Part shown: piece after piece, positions 17,443 to 25,700 of the stretch
Position numbering within the stretch: position 1 is the first letter of the stretch
How the letters are laid out: the number at the start of each line of letters is the position of its first letter
Assembly (NCBI GenBank): GCA_016712675.1
Contig: JADJQR010000001.1
Coordinates: 2,914,001-2,978,000 of the forward strand
Direction of reading: 5' to 3'
Origin: a bacterium
GTDB taxonomy: Bacteria; Krumholzibacteriota; Krumholzibacteriia; LZORAL124-64-63
Length of the DNA: 64,000 bases
The notes under the pieces: model-generated
What the model saw: the letters and a program-made list of their open reading frames with translations, nothing else
Told to the model about the DNA's origin: nothing
Database searches by the model: none
Program-made: the position numbers and the translations under genes

Positions 17443-18601
17443 AGTGGCGGTGCGCCTCGGCGATGTCGGCGAAGGCGCGCAGCTCCTCGAGCCACCCGGC
17501 CTTCATCTGCCAGGGCGTCAGCCCGGCTTCCAACTGCTCGCGCCAGCGCGTGCCGCCGGCCAGGATGTCGATCGGCAGCTTCTCCGGTTCGTACTCGTAG
17601 GGCGGCCGCTTCCAGGCGAAGTGCTCAGGCCACAACCCGGCGATGGCGGCGATGGCCGCGGTGTAGGTCGCCACCGGCTCGAAGGTGGCACGGTCGGTCA
17701 CGTGCACCTGCACGCCGCCGCAGACCTGCCCGGCGAACTTGTGGAAGGTGGGCTCGAAGCTGAGCGGCCGCAGGCGACAGCCCGGCAGGTTCCAGGCCTG
17801 CAGCACGGCGGCCAGGCGGCGACCGTCCACGAACGGCGCGCCGAGGATCTCGAACGGCCGCGTGGTGCCGCGCCCTTCCGAGAGACTGGTCCCCTCCACG
17901 AGGCAGCCACCCGGGTAGACGAAGGCCGTGTCGACCGTCGGCATGTTCGGCGACGGCAGCACCCACGGCAGCCCGGTGGCCTCGAAGTCCATCGCGCGGC
18001 GCCAGCCGTCCATCCAGACGACCTCGAGGTCGACATCCAACGCGCGCCAGGCACGGAAGAAGCCGGCCAGCTCGCCGATGGTCAGGCCGTGGCGCATCGG
18101 GATCGGCGCCAGGCCGACGAACGAACGGTACGCCGGGTCCAGGACGTTGCCCTCGACCGCCACGCCGCCCAGCGGGTTCGGCCGGTCCAGCACGACGACG
18201 CGCTTGCCGCCTTCGGCGCACGCCTCCAGGCAGAGCAGGAGCGTCCAGATGAAGGTGTAGTAGCGCGCACCGACGTCCTGCAGGTCGACCACCAGCGTGT
18301 CGATGCCCTCGAGCATCGCGGGCGTGGGCCGGCGGTGCTCGCCGTACAGAGAGTGCACGGGGATGCCCAGTTCAGGGTCCCGGAACCCCGACCACTCGAT
18401 CATGTTGTCCTGGGTCTGGCCCAGGATGCCGTGCTGCGGCCCGTACAGGGCGCACAGGTCCACGGCGTCGTGCGCGGCGGCGAAGCGCCCGCGCGCGTGG
18501 CGCAGGTTGTGGTCCACCGAGGCCGGGTGCACCAGCAGCCCGACGCGCTGCCCGCGCAGCATTCCCCAGCCGCCGGCCTGCAGCCGATCGAGTCCCGTCA
18601 T
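17435..18601 (-). CDS. DUF1343/NamZ-type exo-beta-N-acetylmuramidase
   Basis: Member of the DUF1343 family (GH171), whose characterised member NamZ releases MurNAc from the non-reducing end of peptidoglycan fragments. Family hallmarks are RVGLLVHPASVD, LYGPQHGILGQTQDNM, SLYGEHRRPTPAML, DLQDVGARYYTFIWTL, VVLDRPNPLGG and YPGGCLVEGTSLSEGRGTT. 388 residues, typical. ATG 18601 is preferred; a TTG four codons earlier is also in frame. No clear signal peptide is seen, so it may act in the cytoplasm on imported fragments. It overlaps the MurU-AmgK fusion start by 8 bases, so enzyme release, kinase and nucleotidyl transfer are encoded together. Confidence 0.9.
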   Translation of the reverse strand: MTGLDRLQAGGWGMLRGQRVGLLVHPASVDHNLRHARGRFAAAHDAVDLCALYGPQHGILGQTQDNMIEWSGFRDPELGIPVHSLYGEHRRPTPAMLEGIDTLVVDLQDVGARYYTFIWTLLLCLEACAEGGKRVVVLDRPNPLGGVAVEGNVLDPAYRSFVGLAPIPMRHGLTIGELAGFFRAWRALDVDLEVVWMDGWRRAMDFEATGLPWVLPSPNMPTVDTAFVYPGGCLVEGTSLSEGRGTTRPFEILGAPFVDGRRLAAVLQAWNLPGCRLRPLSFEPTFHKFAGQVCGGVQVHVTDRATFEPVATYTAAIAAIAGLWPEHFAWKRPPYEYEPEKLPIDILAGGTRWREQLEAGLTPWQMKAGWLEELRAFADIAEAHRHYA

Positions 18602-18656
18602 CACAGTTGCCAAAACCGACTCCCGGTCAGTTGTAGTAGTCCGGCTTGCAGCCGCC

Positions 18657-18968
18657 TCACCCGTCCCACATCCGCTCGTAGGCCTTCAGGCGCTCCTGCA
18701 CCAGCGCCTTCGTCGCGCGCTGGTCCGGCAGCGGGCGCACGACACGCTCGCCCGGTCGCGGCCTCTCCACCACCGCCCAACCCGGAACGCGCCGGCCCGG
18801 CACGGGCCGGCGCACGACCAGCAGCGGCCCGGCGATGCCCGTCTCGATGGCCTGCGCCAGCGGAAAGGCCGAAGCCAGCCGATCCCACTCCGCCTCCGGC
18901 AACGGGACAATCCGCCCCTCGGCAAGGGCGGCGGCAAGCGTTCCTTCGTCCCAGCGTGCCTGCTTCAT
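18657..18968 (-). CDS. Unknown 103-residue protein
   Basis: Not recognised. The product has no signal peptide or membrane helix. It is Arg/Pro-rich in its second half (VVRRPVPGRRVPGWAVVERP) and ends in a probable helix QRATKALVQERLKAYERMWDG. Its ATG overlaps the stop of the GT4 glycosyltransferase (ATGA), and codon use resembles its neighbours, both supporting a real gene. It sits between cell-envelope glycosyltransferases and the NamZ/MurU-AmgK pair, so a role linked to envelope sugars is possible but unsupported by sequence. Confidence 0.7.
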   Translation of the reverse strand: MKQARWDEGTLAAALAEGRIVPLPEAEWDRLASAFPLAQAIETGIAGPLLVVRRPVPGRRVPGWAVVERPRPGERVVRPLPDQRATKALVQERLKAYERMWDG

Positions 18969-20116
18969 GCGCCGGCGAGCTCCTCGATCGCGTCGACCAT
19001 CCGGTCCCACGAGTACCGTCGCTTCTCGACCGCCACGGCGGCGGCGAACGCGGCCGCGCGGTCCTCGTCGAAGAAGCGCGCGATCGCGGCCGCCAGCGCC
19101 GGCGCGTCGGCCGGCGGCACCAGGAAGCCGGTGCGCCCGTCGAGCACCACTTCCGGCAGGCCGCCCACGTCCGTGGTCACCACCGGCCGGTCGTAGTTGT
19201 AGGCGATCTGGACGATGCCGCTCTGCGTGGCCGAGACGTAGGGCAGCACGACGAGGTCGCACGCCAGGAAGTACGCCTCGACCTGCTCGTCGGGCACGAA
19301 GCCGTCCACCAGGTCGATGACATCGCCGGCGCCCGAGGCCGCGATGCGGTCGAGATACGGTTGCCGGTCACCGTAGATGTCGCCGACAACCAGCACCCGC
19401 ACACCGCCGCCGTAGCGCGCCTTCAGCAGCGGCGCGGCATCGATCAGGTGGGCCACGCCCTTGTAGGCCTTGATGAAGCCGAAGAACAGCACGAGCCGCG
19501 CGTCGGCCGGCAGGCCCAGCCCGCGCCGCGCCTCTTCCCGCGTGGGACGGGGCCGGCCCGGAACCCCGAAATCATAGGTCGGGTGCGGCGCCTCGACCAC
19601 GCGTCGCCGGTCGAGCCCCGGCAGCAACTGCTCGAGGTCGCGCCGCACCTGCGCGCTCTGGGCGATGAAGCCGTGGCCCTGCCGCAGCGCGCCGCGCGTG
19701 AGGAAGCCTGCCAGCGGATACGTCTCGTGGGCCACCACGTTGTCCAGCAGGTAGACCACACGGATGCCGGTGCGATGACGCAGGAGCCAGGCCACGGCCC
19801 AGAAGCCGGGCGCGAAGAAGGGCAGCCAGTACTTGATCACGACCGCGCGCGGTGCCGCAGCGGCCAGGTCGCGGTACGTGCGCCACCAGCTGAGGGGCGA
19901 CCAGGGCACGAAGCGCGGGCGGTTCGGGTGGTCGAGCCAGGCCGCGGTCTGCCCCTCCTGGGCACTGCCGGGGAACAGGAAGCCCGGGTATTGGCGGCGG
20001 AACGAGGCCCAGAAGACCTCGTGGCCGCGGGCGGCCAGCGCGCGCGCCAGCAGGCCGTAGTAGGTGACGATGCCCCCGCGCAGGGGCGGCGCCGGACCGA
20101 GGAAGGCCAGCTTCAC
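18965..20116 (-). CDS. Glycosyltransferase family 4
   Basis: GT-B fold, retaining glycosyltransferase of the GT4 type. N-terminal domain starts KLAFLGPAPPLRGGIVTYYGLLARAL; the C-terminal nucleotide-sugar domain starts RLVLFFGFIKAYKGVAHLI and carries VLVVGDIYGD, VLPYVSATQSGIVQIAYNY (the Glu of the usual E-x7-E motif is replaced in part: SATQSGIVQIA) and VVTTDVGGLPEVV. 383 residues. GTG 20116 overlaps the stop of the GT9 gene (GTGA), which fixes the start. Cytoplasmic or membrane-associated, probably in lipopolysaccharide or other surface-glycan assembly with the GT9 gene; acceptor and donor are unknown. Confidence 0.9.
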   Translation of the reverse strand: MKLAFLGPAPPLRGGIVTYYGLLARALAARGHEVFWASFRRQYPGFLFPGSAQEGQTAAWLDHPNRPRFVPWSPLSWWRTYRDLAAAAPRAVVIKYWLPFFAPGFWAVAWLLRHRTGIRVVYLLDNVVAHETYPLAGFLTRGALRQGHGFIAQSAQVRRDLEQLLPGLDRRRVVEAPHPTYDFGVPGRPRPTREEARRGLGLPADARLVLFFGFIKAYKGVAHLIDAAPLLKARYGGGVRVLVVGDIYGDRQPYLDRIAASGAGDVIDLVDGFVPDEQVEAYFLACDLVVLPYVSATQSGIVQIAYNYDRPVVTTDVGGLPEVVLDGRTGFLVPPADAPALAAAIARFFDEDRAAAFAAAVAVEKRRYSWDRMVDAIEELAGA

Positions 20117-21207
20117 GGGCGCCCCAGCAGGTCGAGGGCCGCGGACTGCACGGCGGCCGGTTCCAGCGTCTCCAGGCAGAACGACGGCGCCGTACAGCGC
20201 GGCTGGAAGAAGCAGGAACACGACTGCGGAGGCTGCACGATAACGCCGCGGCCGTAGAGCTCGAATTCACGCGGGTTGAAGATATTGTTGATGAGCACCA
20301 GGCGCTTGCCAAGCCCCAGCGCGATGTGCATGGCCATGGTCACGGCCGACACCACCAGGTCGCAGCGGTCGACCAGGCCGATGAAGGTGGCCAGGTCGAA
20401 GTGGCCGGGATAGGTGGCGCCGGTGGCGGCGGCCAGCCGCTGGTTCTTCGCGTGCTCATCCGGCCCTCCCAGCAGTACGACGCCCAGGCCCGCGCCGCGC
20501 AGGCCCCGCGCCAGGGCCGCCCAGCGGTCTTCCGGCCACAGGCGACTGGTCCAGCGCCCGCCGCAGCCTGTGTTCAGGCCCACCAGCGACGTGCCTTGGG
20601 GCAGGTCGAACGCCGGGGCCGGCTCCGGGCGGTCGATGACGTACGGCTCCCCGGCGAAAGAATAGCCGCAGATCGCGAAGATCTCCTGCAGATAGCTGCT
20701 GGTGCAGGCACGATTGATGTCGTCGAAGAGCCCGGTCAGGAACTTGGCGCGGACGGCCTCGGCCATGGCCGCCGTCACGCCGTCGGTCACCGGGCGGCAC
20801 AGGCCGTCGTCGCCGAGCGTGAAGCCGACCTTGCGCGCAGCCGTGACTTCGCGCAGCAGGGCGCAGGCCTGGCGGTCCTTGTCCAGGTTGATCGCCAGGT
20901 CGAAGCGGACGTGCCGGAGCCACAGCAGCGTCGCCGTGTCGAGCGAGCGGACATCGCCCGCGCGCCGTGGCACCAGGGCCGGGAAGTCCGTCACCCAGGT
21001 CAGTGTGTGGTCGGGGAAATCGCACTGCAGCGGATACAGAAGCGGTGTCGTGCGGATGACATCGCCAGCGGCGCCGAGCTTCACCAGCAGGATGCGGCCC
21101 GCGGCACGACGGTACTCGGGGCAGCCGTCGCAATGCAGACCCGCGCGCTTGTGGGGCGCGCAGGGCACGTCACCGCGGAAGTGGATGCAGTCGGCGCGGT
21201 AGTTCAC
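20113..21207 (-). CDS. Glycosyltransferase family 9 with N-terminal Cys cluster
   Basis: Heptosyltransferase-like GT9 protein (364 residues). The GT9 core begins ILLVKLGAAGDVIRTTPLLYPL and continues through VGLNTGCGGRWTSRLWPEDRW, GVVLLGGPDEHAKN and DLVVSAVTMAMHIALGLGK. Unlike ordinary heptosyltransferases it has an N-terminal Cys/His stretch CIHFRGDVPCAPHK then HCDGCPEYRR, and a C-terminal CSCFFQPRC, suggesting a metal or Fe-S site; I know similar Cys-rich GT9 proteins from other phyla but not their function. GTG 21207 lies 17 bases after the upstream stop with GGGGATGG ahead of it. First glycosyltransferase of the pair, probably surface polysaccharide synthesis. Confidence 0.88.
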   Translation of the reverse strand: MNYRADCIHFRGDVPCAPHKRAGLHCDGCPEYRRAAGRILLVKLGAAGDVIRTTPLLYPLQCDFPDHTLTWVTDFPALVPRRAGDVRSLDTATLLWLRHVRFDLAINLDKDRQACALLREVTAARKVGFTLGDDGLCRPVTDGVTAAMAEAVRAKFLTGLFDDINRACTSSYLQEIFAICGYSFAGEPYVIDRPEPAPAFDLPQGTSLVGLNTGCGGRWTSRLWPEDRWAALARGLRGAGLGVVLLGGPDEHAKNQRLAAATGATYPGHFDLATFIGLVDRCDLVVSAVTMAMHIALGLGKRLVLINNIFNPREFELYGRGVIVQPPQSCSCFFQPRCTAPSFCLETLEPAAVQSAALDLLGRP

Positions 21208-21224
21208 GTGCCATCCCCAGGCGG

Positions 21225-22295
21225 TCAGCGCACGGCAGCCGGCTGGCGGCCGCGCAATTCCTTCAACGCCTCCCGCGCCTGCAGCGCCAGGCCGGTGGGC
21301 AGGCCGTTCTGCAGCGCCATCGCGAAGGCGCCCTCGGCCTGCGCCGTATTGTCCATGGCGGCATACAGCCGGCCCATGTGGAAGTAGACCACCGCGGCAT
21401 CGCCGCGGTCGCGCCAAAGCGCCAAGGCCTGCGTGTAGGCATCGATCGCCTCGAAATTCCTCTCCAGCCCCGCCAACGCACGTCCCTTCATCGTCTGCAG
21501 CGTCGCCCGAGCAGGTGCCTCGTACTCGAGATCGGCCTCCAGCAGGGCCTCGCAGGTCGCCAGCGCGGCCTCGGGCCGGCCGGCCGCCAGCTCCCTCTCG
21601 GCCTCCTCCATGCCCTGCCGCACGGGCACCGGCAACGGCGCGCGCTGCCGGCGCAGGTCCGCACGCAGATCCAATGCCAGCGCGCGCATATCGCCGGGCA
21701 GGTCGTCGCCGAGTGCCTCCTCGATCAGCGCGGCGGCCTGGTCCAGATACTGGCCATCGCGCCGGAAGCCGGCCAGCAGCACCTTGGCCACCCCGTCGCG
21801 TGGGTCCTCGAGCAGGGCCGATCGGCAACTGGCTTCAGCTTCGAGCCGACGGCCGGCCGCGAACGCCTCCAGCGCGCGGTTCACGTGGAAGCCATAGGCG
21901 GCGTGCACCTGATTGCGGGGTGGTCCCTGCAGGGTGACGGTGAAATTCGCCTGCTGGTCGCGGTTGGTCACCACGACGATGATCTCCTCGCCCCGTCCCC
22001 AGGGAATGATGACCTCATGGTGGGATTCGTCCGTCTTGAAGTAGATCAGGGACTCGTCACGCAGGCGCAGCACGTTGAGGTCGCAGCGGTCGAGCCCGCC
22101 GTCGACGACCAACCGCCACGACCGGACCTGGATCTCCTCGAAGGCGACGCGGAACTGGAACGATTCGCGCGGGCGCAACGCGGTCAGGTCGGATCGGTAC
22201 GTCTCCCAGTCGCGCTGGGCGGCCGCCGGGGCGGCCATGGCAGCCAGCAGGGGCAGCGCCCGCATCAGGGTCTTCAGTCGGAGCGGTAGCGACAT
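21225..22295 (-). CDS. Secreted TPR-containing protein, unknown function
   Basis: 356 residues. Signal peptide at the N-terminus (LMRALPLLAAMAAPAAAQ). Residues about 25-125 form a beta-rich domain (FQFRVAFEEIQVRSWRLVV, YFKTDESHHEVIIPWG, NFTVTLQGPP), followed by helical tetratricopeptide-like repeats from about 130 to the end (ALEAFAAGRRLEAEASCRSA, AIDAYTQALALWRD, VVYFHMGRLYAAMDNTAQAE). Predicted periplasmic scaffold. It is the first gene of the minus-strand directon and its start codon is preceded by a palindrome that would bury the Shine-Dalgarno sequence (22298-22315). No family name recognised. Confidence 0.8.
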   Translation of the reverse strand: MSLPLRLKTLMRALPLLAAMAAPAAAQRDWETYRSDLTALRPRESFQFRVAFEEIQVRSWRLVVDGGLDRCDLNVLRLRDESLIYFKTDESHHEVIIPWGRGEEIIVVVTNRDQQANFTVTLQGPPRNQVHAAYGFHVNRALEAFAAGRRLEAEASCRSALLEDPRDGVAKVLLAGFRRDGQYLDQAAALIEEALGDDLPGDMRALALDLRADLRRQRAPLPVPVRQGMEEAERELAAGRPEAALATCEALLEADLEYEAPARATLQTMKGRALAGLERNFEAIDAYTQALALWRDRGDAAVVYFHMGRLYAAMDNTAQAEGAFAMALQNGLPTGLALQAREALKELRGRQPAAVR

Positions 22296-22297
22296 CT

Positions 22298-22315
22298 TTC
22301 AACCCTCGGGTTGAA
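22298..22315 (-). promoter_or_regulatory. Palindrome covering the ribosome-binding site of the TPR gene
   Basis: TTCAACCC (22298-22305), centre TC, GGGTTGAA (22308-22315): perfect 8-base arms ending two bases before the ATG at 22295. Read on the minus strand, the likely Shine-Dalgarno GAGGG lies in its centre, 7 bases from the ATG. It could be an RNA hairpin that limits translation or a DNA operator. Confidence 0.45.
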
Positions 22316-22461
22316 GCGGGGGGCAAGTTGGCCGATACTGACGGCGAATGTACCGGATGGGCGCGGGGAACTCAAGACGGCAGGCGGTCTTCCGCCGTCC
22401 CCGAGCCGGGAAGGAACCCGCCGCGGCGCACGTCGCCCTGGCGATCGGAAAGGACCGCGCC

Positions 22462-23547
22462 ATGCCGACGATCCCCGCCGCCCCGCACCCAAGACGATCC
22501 CTCCGGCGGCCCTCGACGGCCCTGGGCCTCGGCCTGGCCCTCCTGGGCCTGGCGGCCGCCCTGCCGGCGGGCCCGGCCTGCGCACAGGCCGTGGCCGGCA
22601 ATCCGGTCGACGTGCAGTTCACCGTCGTCGACGCGACGACCGGCCAGCCGGCAACCGCCGAGCGTCTGGTCATCGACTATATCGCGGGACGGCTCAACAC
22701 GGTCTTCGACACTCGGCCTTCGGCCCCGTCCTTCACGGCGGCCGGCGTGCCGGTCAAGGACATCGGCCAGTACGTACTGACGCTCTGGTACCAGGGAGTG
22801 CCGTACTGGTGGCAGAAGCGCGGTAGCGATCTGCTGGCCGGTCCCGTGCAGTTGGACGTCTTCAGCGCCACCGAGGCGCGCGAGGGCGTGACGATGACGG
22901 GCCTGAACATCGTTGTCCGCCAACGTGGGGACGTGGCCGAGTTCGAGTTCATGGCCGAAGTCACCAACGACGCCCAGCCGCAGACCACCGTGCTGCGGAA
23001 CGCCGGCACGTTCGAGTTGCCGCTGCCCGCCGGTGCCACCGCGGTCGAGGCCACCTATCGGCGCGGGCCCGAGCCCACGCCGATCGCCGTCACGGTGTCC
23101 GGCACCCGTGCCGCGCTGGCGATGCCGCTGACTCCAGGCTCGAACCATGTCCGCCTGGTCGCGCGCGCGTCCTGGGACGGTGCATTGGATCTGCCGGTCG
23201 GCAGCGACCTGCCGCTGGCTTCATGGAGCCTGCTGGTCACACCACCATCGGTGACGGTCGAGAGCCCGGGCCTGCAGGCGCCGGACGAGACGTCGGCACC
23301 CGGGTACGTCCGTCGTCCGGGCCCTCCGCTGGGCGCGGGGGAGTCGCTCGTGGTCCGGCTGCACGCCGGAACCCCGGCCGGGACCCCCGAACAGCTGTTC
23401 ACGGCGGCGCCCGAATCGGCCGCGGGAGACGCGGTCCCCGCAGCAGCTGCGGACAAGGACAAACGTGGCCTGCCGCTGCCCTTGGCCGCGCTGCTCGTGT
23501 TGGTTATCATCGGCGCCCTGGTCCTGGTGCGGCGCGCGCGCTCCTGA
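22462..23547 (+). CDS. Secreted, C-terminally membrane-anchored protein, unknown function
   Basis: 361 residues, not recognised by name. ATG 22462 has AAAGGA nine bases upstream and gives a signal peptide (STALGLGLALLGLAAALPAG, cleavage near ACAQA). The body is beta-rich, with an Ig-like start VAGNPVDVQFTVVDATTGQP, then ITNDAQPQTTVL-type stretches. The C-terminus has a Lys-rich spacer (DKDKRG) followed by a single membrane helix ALLVLVIIGALVLVRRARS, giving a type I topology with the body in the periplasm. Divergent from the TPR gene across 166 bases. The two may share a promoter region and both are envelope proteins. Confidence 0.75.
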   Translation: MPTIPAAPHPRRSLRRPSTALGLGLALLGLAAALPAGPACAQAVAGNPVDVQFTVVDATTGQPATAERLVIDYIAGRLNTVFDTRPSAPSFTAAGVPVKDIGQYVLTLWYQGVPYWWQKRGSDLLAGPVQLDVFSATEAREGVTMTGLNIVVRQRGDVAEFEFMAEVTNDAQPQTTVLRNAGTFELPLPAGATAVEATYRRGPEPTPIAVTVSGTRAALAMPLTPGSNHVRLVARASWDGALDLPVGSDLPLASWSLLVTPPSVTVESPGLQAPDETSAPGYVRRPGPPLGAGESLVVRLHAGTPAGTPEQLFTAAPESAAGDAVPAAAADKDKRGLPLPLAALLVLVIIGALVLVRRARS

Positions 23548-23607
23548 GCGCGTCCCGCGCAACGATCCCGCTTGCGGCCGTCACCGGTCGGCCGCCAAGG
23601 AGAGCCC

Positions 23608-24456
23608 ATGTCCGGCACCATCGAACTGACGCTCGGCCACAGCCCCGACCCCGACGACGCCTTCATGTTCTATGGGCTGGCGCGCGACAAACTGGATACC
23701 GGCCGGTACCGCTTCCGGCATGTGCTGCAGGACATCCAGACCCTGAACGAGCGAGCCACGCGCGGCGAACTGGACATCACGGCCATCAGCATCCACGCCT
23801 ACGCGTACGTGCTGGACAAGTACGCGCTGCTGCCCGCCGGCGCGAGCATGGGCTTTGGCTACGGGCCGATGGTCGTCGCACGCGAGCCGATCGCACCCAC
23901 CGATCTGACGGGGATGACCATCGCCGTACCCGGACTGATGACCTCGGCCTGGCTGGAGTTGCAGCTGGCGATCGGCAACTGCCGGCCGGTGGTCGTGCCC
24001 TTCGACGAGATCATCGCGCGCGTTGCCGGCGGCGAGTTCCCGGCCGGCCTGATCATCCACGAGGGCCAACTCACCTACCGCGAGGCCGGGCTGGTCGAGT
24101 GCCTGAATCTGGGACGCTGGTGGTGGGAAACGACGGGCCGACGCGACTGGCCGCTGCCCTTGGGGGGCAACGCCATCCACAAGCGCCACGGCGCCGCCAT
24201 GAAGGACATCAGCGACATCCTGACGGCTTCGATCCGCTACAGCCTGGACCACCGTGCCGCGGCGCTGGACTACGCCCTGGGCTGGGCCCGCGACATGGGC
24301 GTGGAGCTGGCCGACGAATTCGTCGGCATGTACGTCAACGACTGGACGCTGGACTACGGCGAGCGGGGACGGGCTGCCATCACGGAACTGCTGGGGCGCG
24401 GGCATGCGGCGGGCCTGATCCCGCGGGTCGACCAGTTGGAGTTCGTGGGCAGCTGA
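23608..24456 (+). CDS. mqnD: 1,4-dihydroxy-6-naphthoate synthase (futalosine pathway)
   Basis: Last specific enzyme of futalosine-dependent menaquinone synthesis, converting cyclic dehypoxanthine futalosine to 1,4-dihydroxy-6-naphthoate. Periplasmic-binding-protein fold without signal peptide. MqnD-type motifs: LGHSPDPDDAFMFYGLA at the N-terminus, ITAISIHAYAYV, VPGLMTSAWLELQL, FPAGLIIHEGQLTY (catalytic His region) and WPLPLGGNAI. 282 residues, normal. ATG 23608 has AAGGAGAG just upstream. The gene stands alone; mqnA, mqnB and mqnC are not in the window. Implies menaquinone-based respiration via futalosine. Confidence 0.93.
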   Translation: MSGTIELTLGHSPDPDDAFMFYGLARDKLDTGRYRFRHVLQDIQTLNERATRGELDITAISIHAYAYVLDKYALLPAGASMGFGYGPMVVAREPIAPTDLTGMTIAVPGLMTSAWLELQLAIGNCRPVVVPFDEIIARVAGGEFPAGLIIHEGQLTYREAGLVECLNLGRWWWETTGRRDWPLPLGGNAIHKRHGAAMKDISDILTASIRYSLDHRAAALDYALGWARDMGVELADEFVGMYVNDWTLDYGERGRAAITELLGRGHAAGLIPRVDQLEFVGS

Positions 24457-24538
24457 TCATCGGCGATCAACGTCATCAGCCACCTCTTGGACACGCATTC
24501 AATGGCTGCACCCCTGCCGGAGTGAAACGGAGTCTACG

Positions 24539-25039
24539 ATGCCTTTGGCCGACGTCTCGACACTGACCGGAATCCTGGCCAACGTCGCCAATATCCTCGG
24601 TGTGCCGATCGCGATCATCGTCCTCATCAACGATAGGCGGCGCGCGCGCGCGGACCGGGAGGCACAGACCTACCAGGCGCTGCAATCGGAGTACTCCTCC
24701 TTCCTTCAGCTCTGCCTCGCGCATCCGGATCTCCGCATTCACGATTTCTGCGAGCCGACGCCGCCGCCACCGCTGACCGCGGCCCAAACGGCCCGCCGCA
24801 TGGTGGCGCTCGAGATCCTGGTTTCGATGTTCGAGAGTGCCTATTTCCTCTACCACCACGGCCAGTCGACCTCTTTCAAGGCGCGGCAGTGGACCGGCTG
24901 GAACGCGTTCATGCGGGACTGGGCCGCACGGCCGGACTTCCGTGAGGCGTGGGCCGTGCACCTCGGCGCGCAGTTCGATGCCGGTTTCATCGAGCACATG
25001 GACGGGCTGATCCGCGAATCCGCAGCGCGCGCTTCGTGA
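24539..25039 (+). CDS. Unknown membrane-anchored protein
   Basis: 166 residues, not recognised. One N-terminal membrane helix (LTGILANVANILGVPIAIIVLIN) followed by positively charged DRRRARADRE, so the remainder is predicted cytoplasmic. The body is helical with Trp/aromatic-rich stretches (ETLVSMF-like LEILVSMFESAYFLYHHGQS and ARQWTGWNAFMRDWA). It resembles small single-helix signalling or sensor proteins of unknown role. Codon use is slightly less GC-rich than its neighbours and the flanks are among the most AT-rich of the window, hinting at later acquisition. ACGGAG upstream of ATG 24539 supports the start. Confidence 0.65.
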   Translation: MPLADVSTLTGILANVANILGVPIAIIVLINDRRRARADREAQTYQALQSEYSSFLQLCLAHPDLRIHDFCEPTPPPPLTAAQTARRMVALEILVSMFESAYFLYHHGQSTSFKARQWTGWNAFMRDWAARPDFREAWAVHLGAQFDAGFIEHMDGLIRESAARAS

Positions 25040-25356
25040 CAGGACCGCGGCGCCACCACTGGTCACGGCACCAAACTATTGACAACAATAAGCTTACCTC
25101 CAAGGCAAGCGAAACACGCCCCGACCGCTCATGACGGCGGCGACCGCCGGGGATTTCGGTCGACGCGGGATGCGGCCCTGAACGGCGTGCGTTCGACTTC
25201 GCTACGGAAAACCCATGATACCCTCTTGACACCGGCTTTCCGGTGCCTCTACCTTTTGCCCGCCCAGAGCTTGGGGCAGGCGAAATCCGCGGCGCCCGAG
25301 CGATCCATTGACCCGGATGTCAGGTCCGACCAGCCCGGCCTCAGGAGGTCCCGGCG
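25040..25356 (+). promoter_or_regulatory. Intergenic region with candidate promoter for the acidic protein
   Basis: 317 bases without a convincing gene, relatively AT-rich. A plausible sigma-70-like promoter lies at 25226-25255: TTGACA (25226-25231), 18-base spacer, TACCTT (25250-25255), pointing at the acidic protein gene about 100 bases on. A second TTGACA occurs at 25079-25084 but has no good -10 partner. AGGAGG upstream of ATG 25357 is the ribosome-binding site. No RNA gene seen. Confidence 0.45.
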
Positions 25357-25656
25357 ATGTTGGTGACGCACAGCGTGCGCGGCGACGGCAAGGGCGAATC
25401 CAAGCCCCGCAACAAGCGGAAGTACGACGAGGGTGTCCGCGAGAAGTTCAAGCGCGATGGTCTGGACGGTCGTCCCGGCCAGAAGCTGCCGAAGCGCGCG
25501 CGTGGTGGCGACGACGACGCCGCCGAAGTGGACGACGAGGACGAGTTCGACGAGGAAGACGACTTCGACCTCGACGAGGACGACGACTTCGACATGGACG
25601 AGGACGACGATTTCGAGGTCGACGGCGACGATGACTGGGACAAGGACGACGACTAG
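25357..25656 (+). CDS. Small bipolar protein with acidic octad-repeat tail
   Basis: 99 residues, not recognised. Residues 1-51 are basic and hydrophilic (SKPRNKRKYDEGVREKFKRD, QKLPKRARGG). Residues 52-99 contain 35 Asp/Glu of 48, arranged as an octad: FDLDEDDD (70-77), FDMDEDDD (78-85), FEVDGDDD (86-93), with a related unit before and W-D-K-DDD after. Predicted disordered, cytoplasmic, strongly polyampholytic. A clear AGGAGG precedes ATG 25357 and a candidate promoter lies upstream. It is followed 44 bases later by the agmatinase gene. Such tails can bind cations, nucleic-acid-binding proteins or basic partners; here the function is unknown. Confidence 0.8.
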   Translation: MLVTHSVRGDGKGESKPRNKRKYDEGVREKFKRDGLDGRPGQKLPKRARGGDDDAAEVDDEDEFDEEDDFDLDEDDDFDMDEDDDFEVDGDDDWDKDDD

Positions 25657-25700
25657 TCCCCTCCGCTGCCCGAGCCTCCACGCCGAAAGTTGGTTGGCCC

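Noticed and set aside
25079-25084. TTGACA in the 25040-25356 gap as a promoter
   Set aside because: No acceptable -10 element at 16-18 bases; the second TTGACA at 25226 has a better partner.
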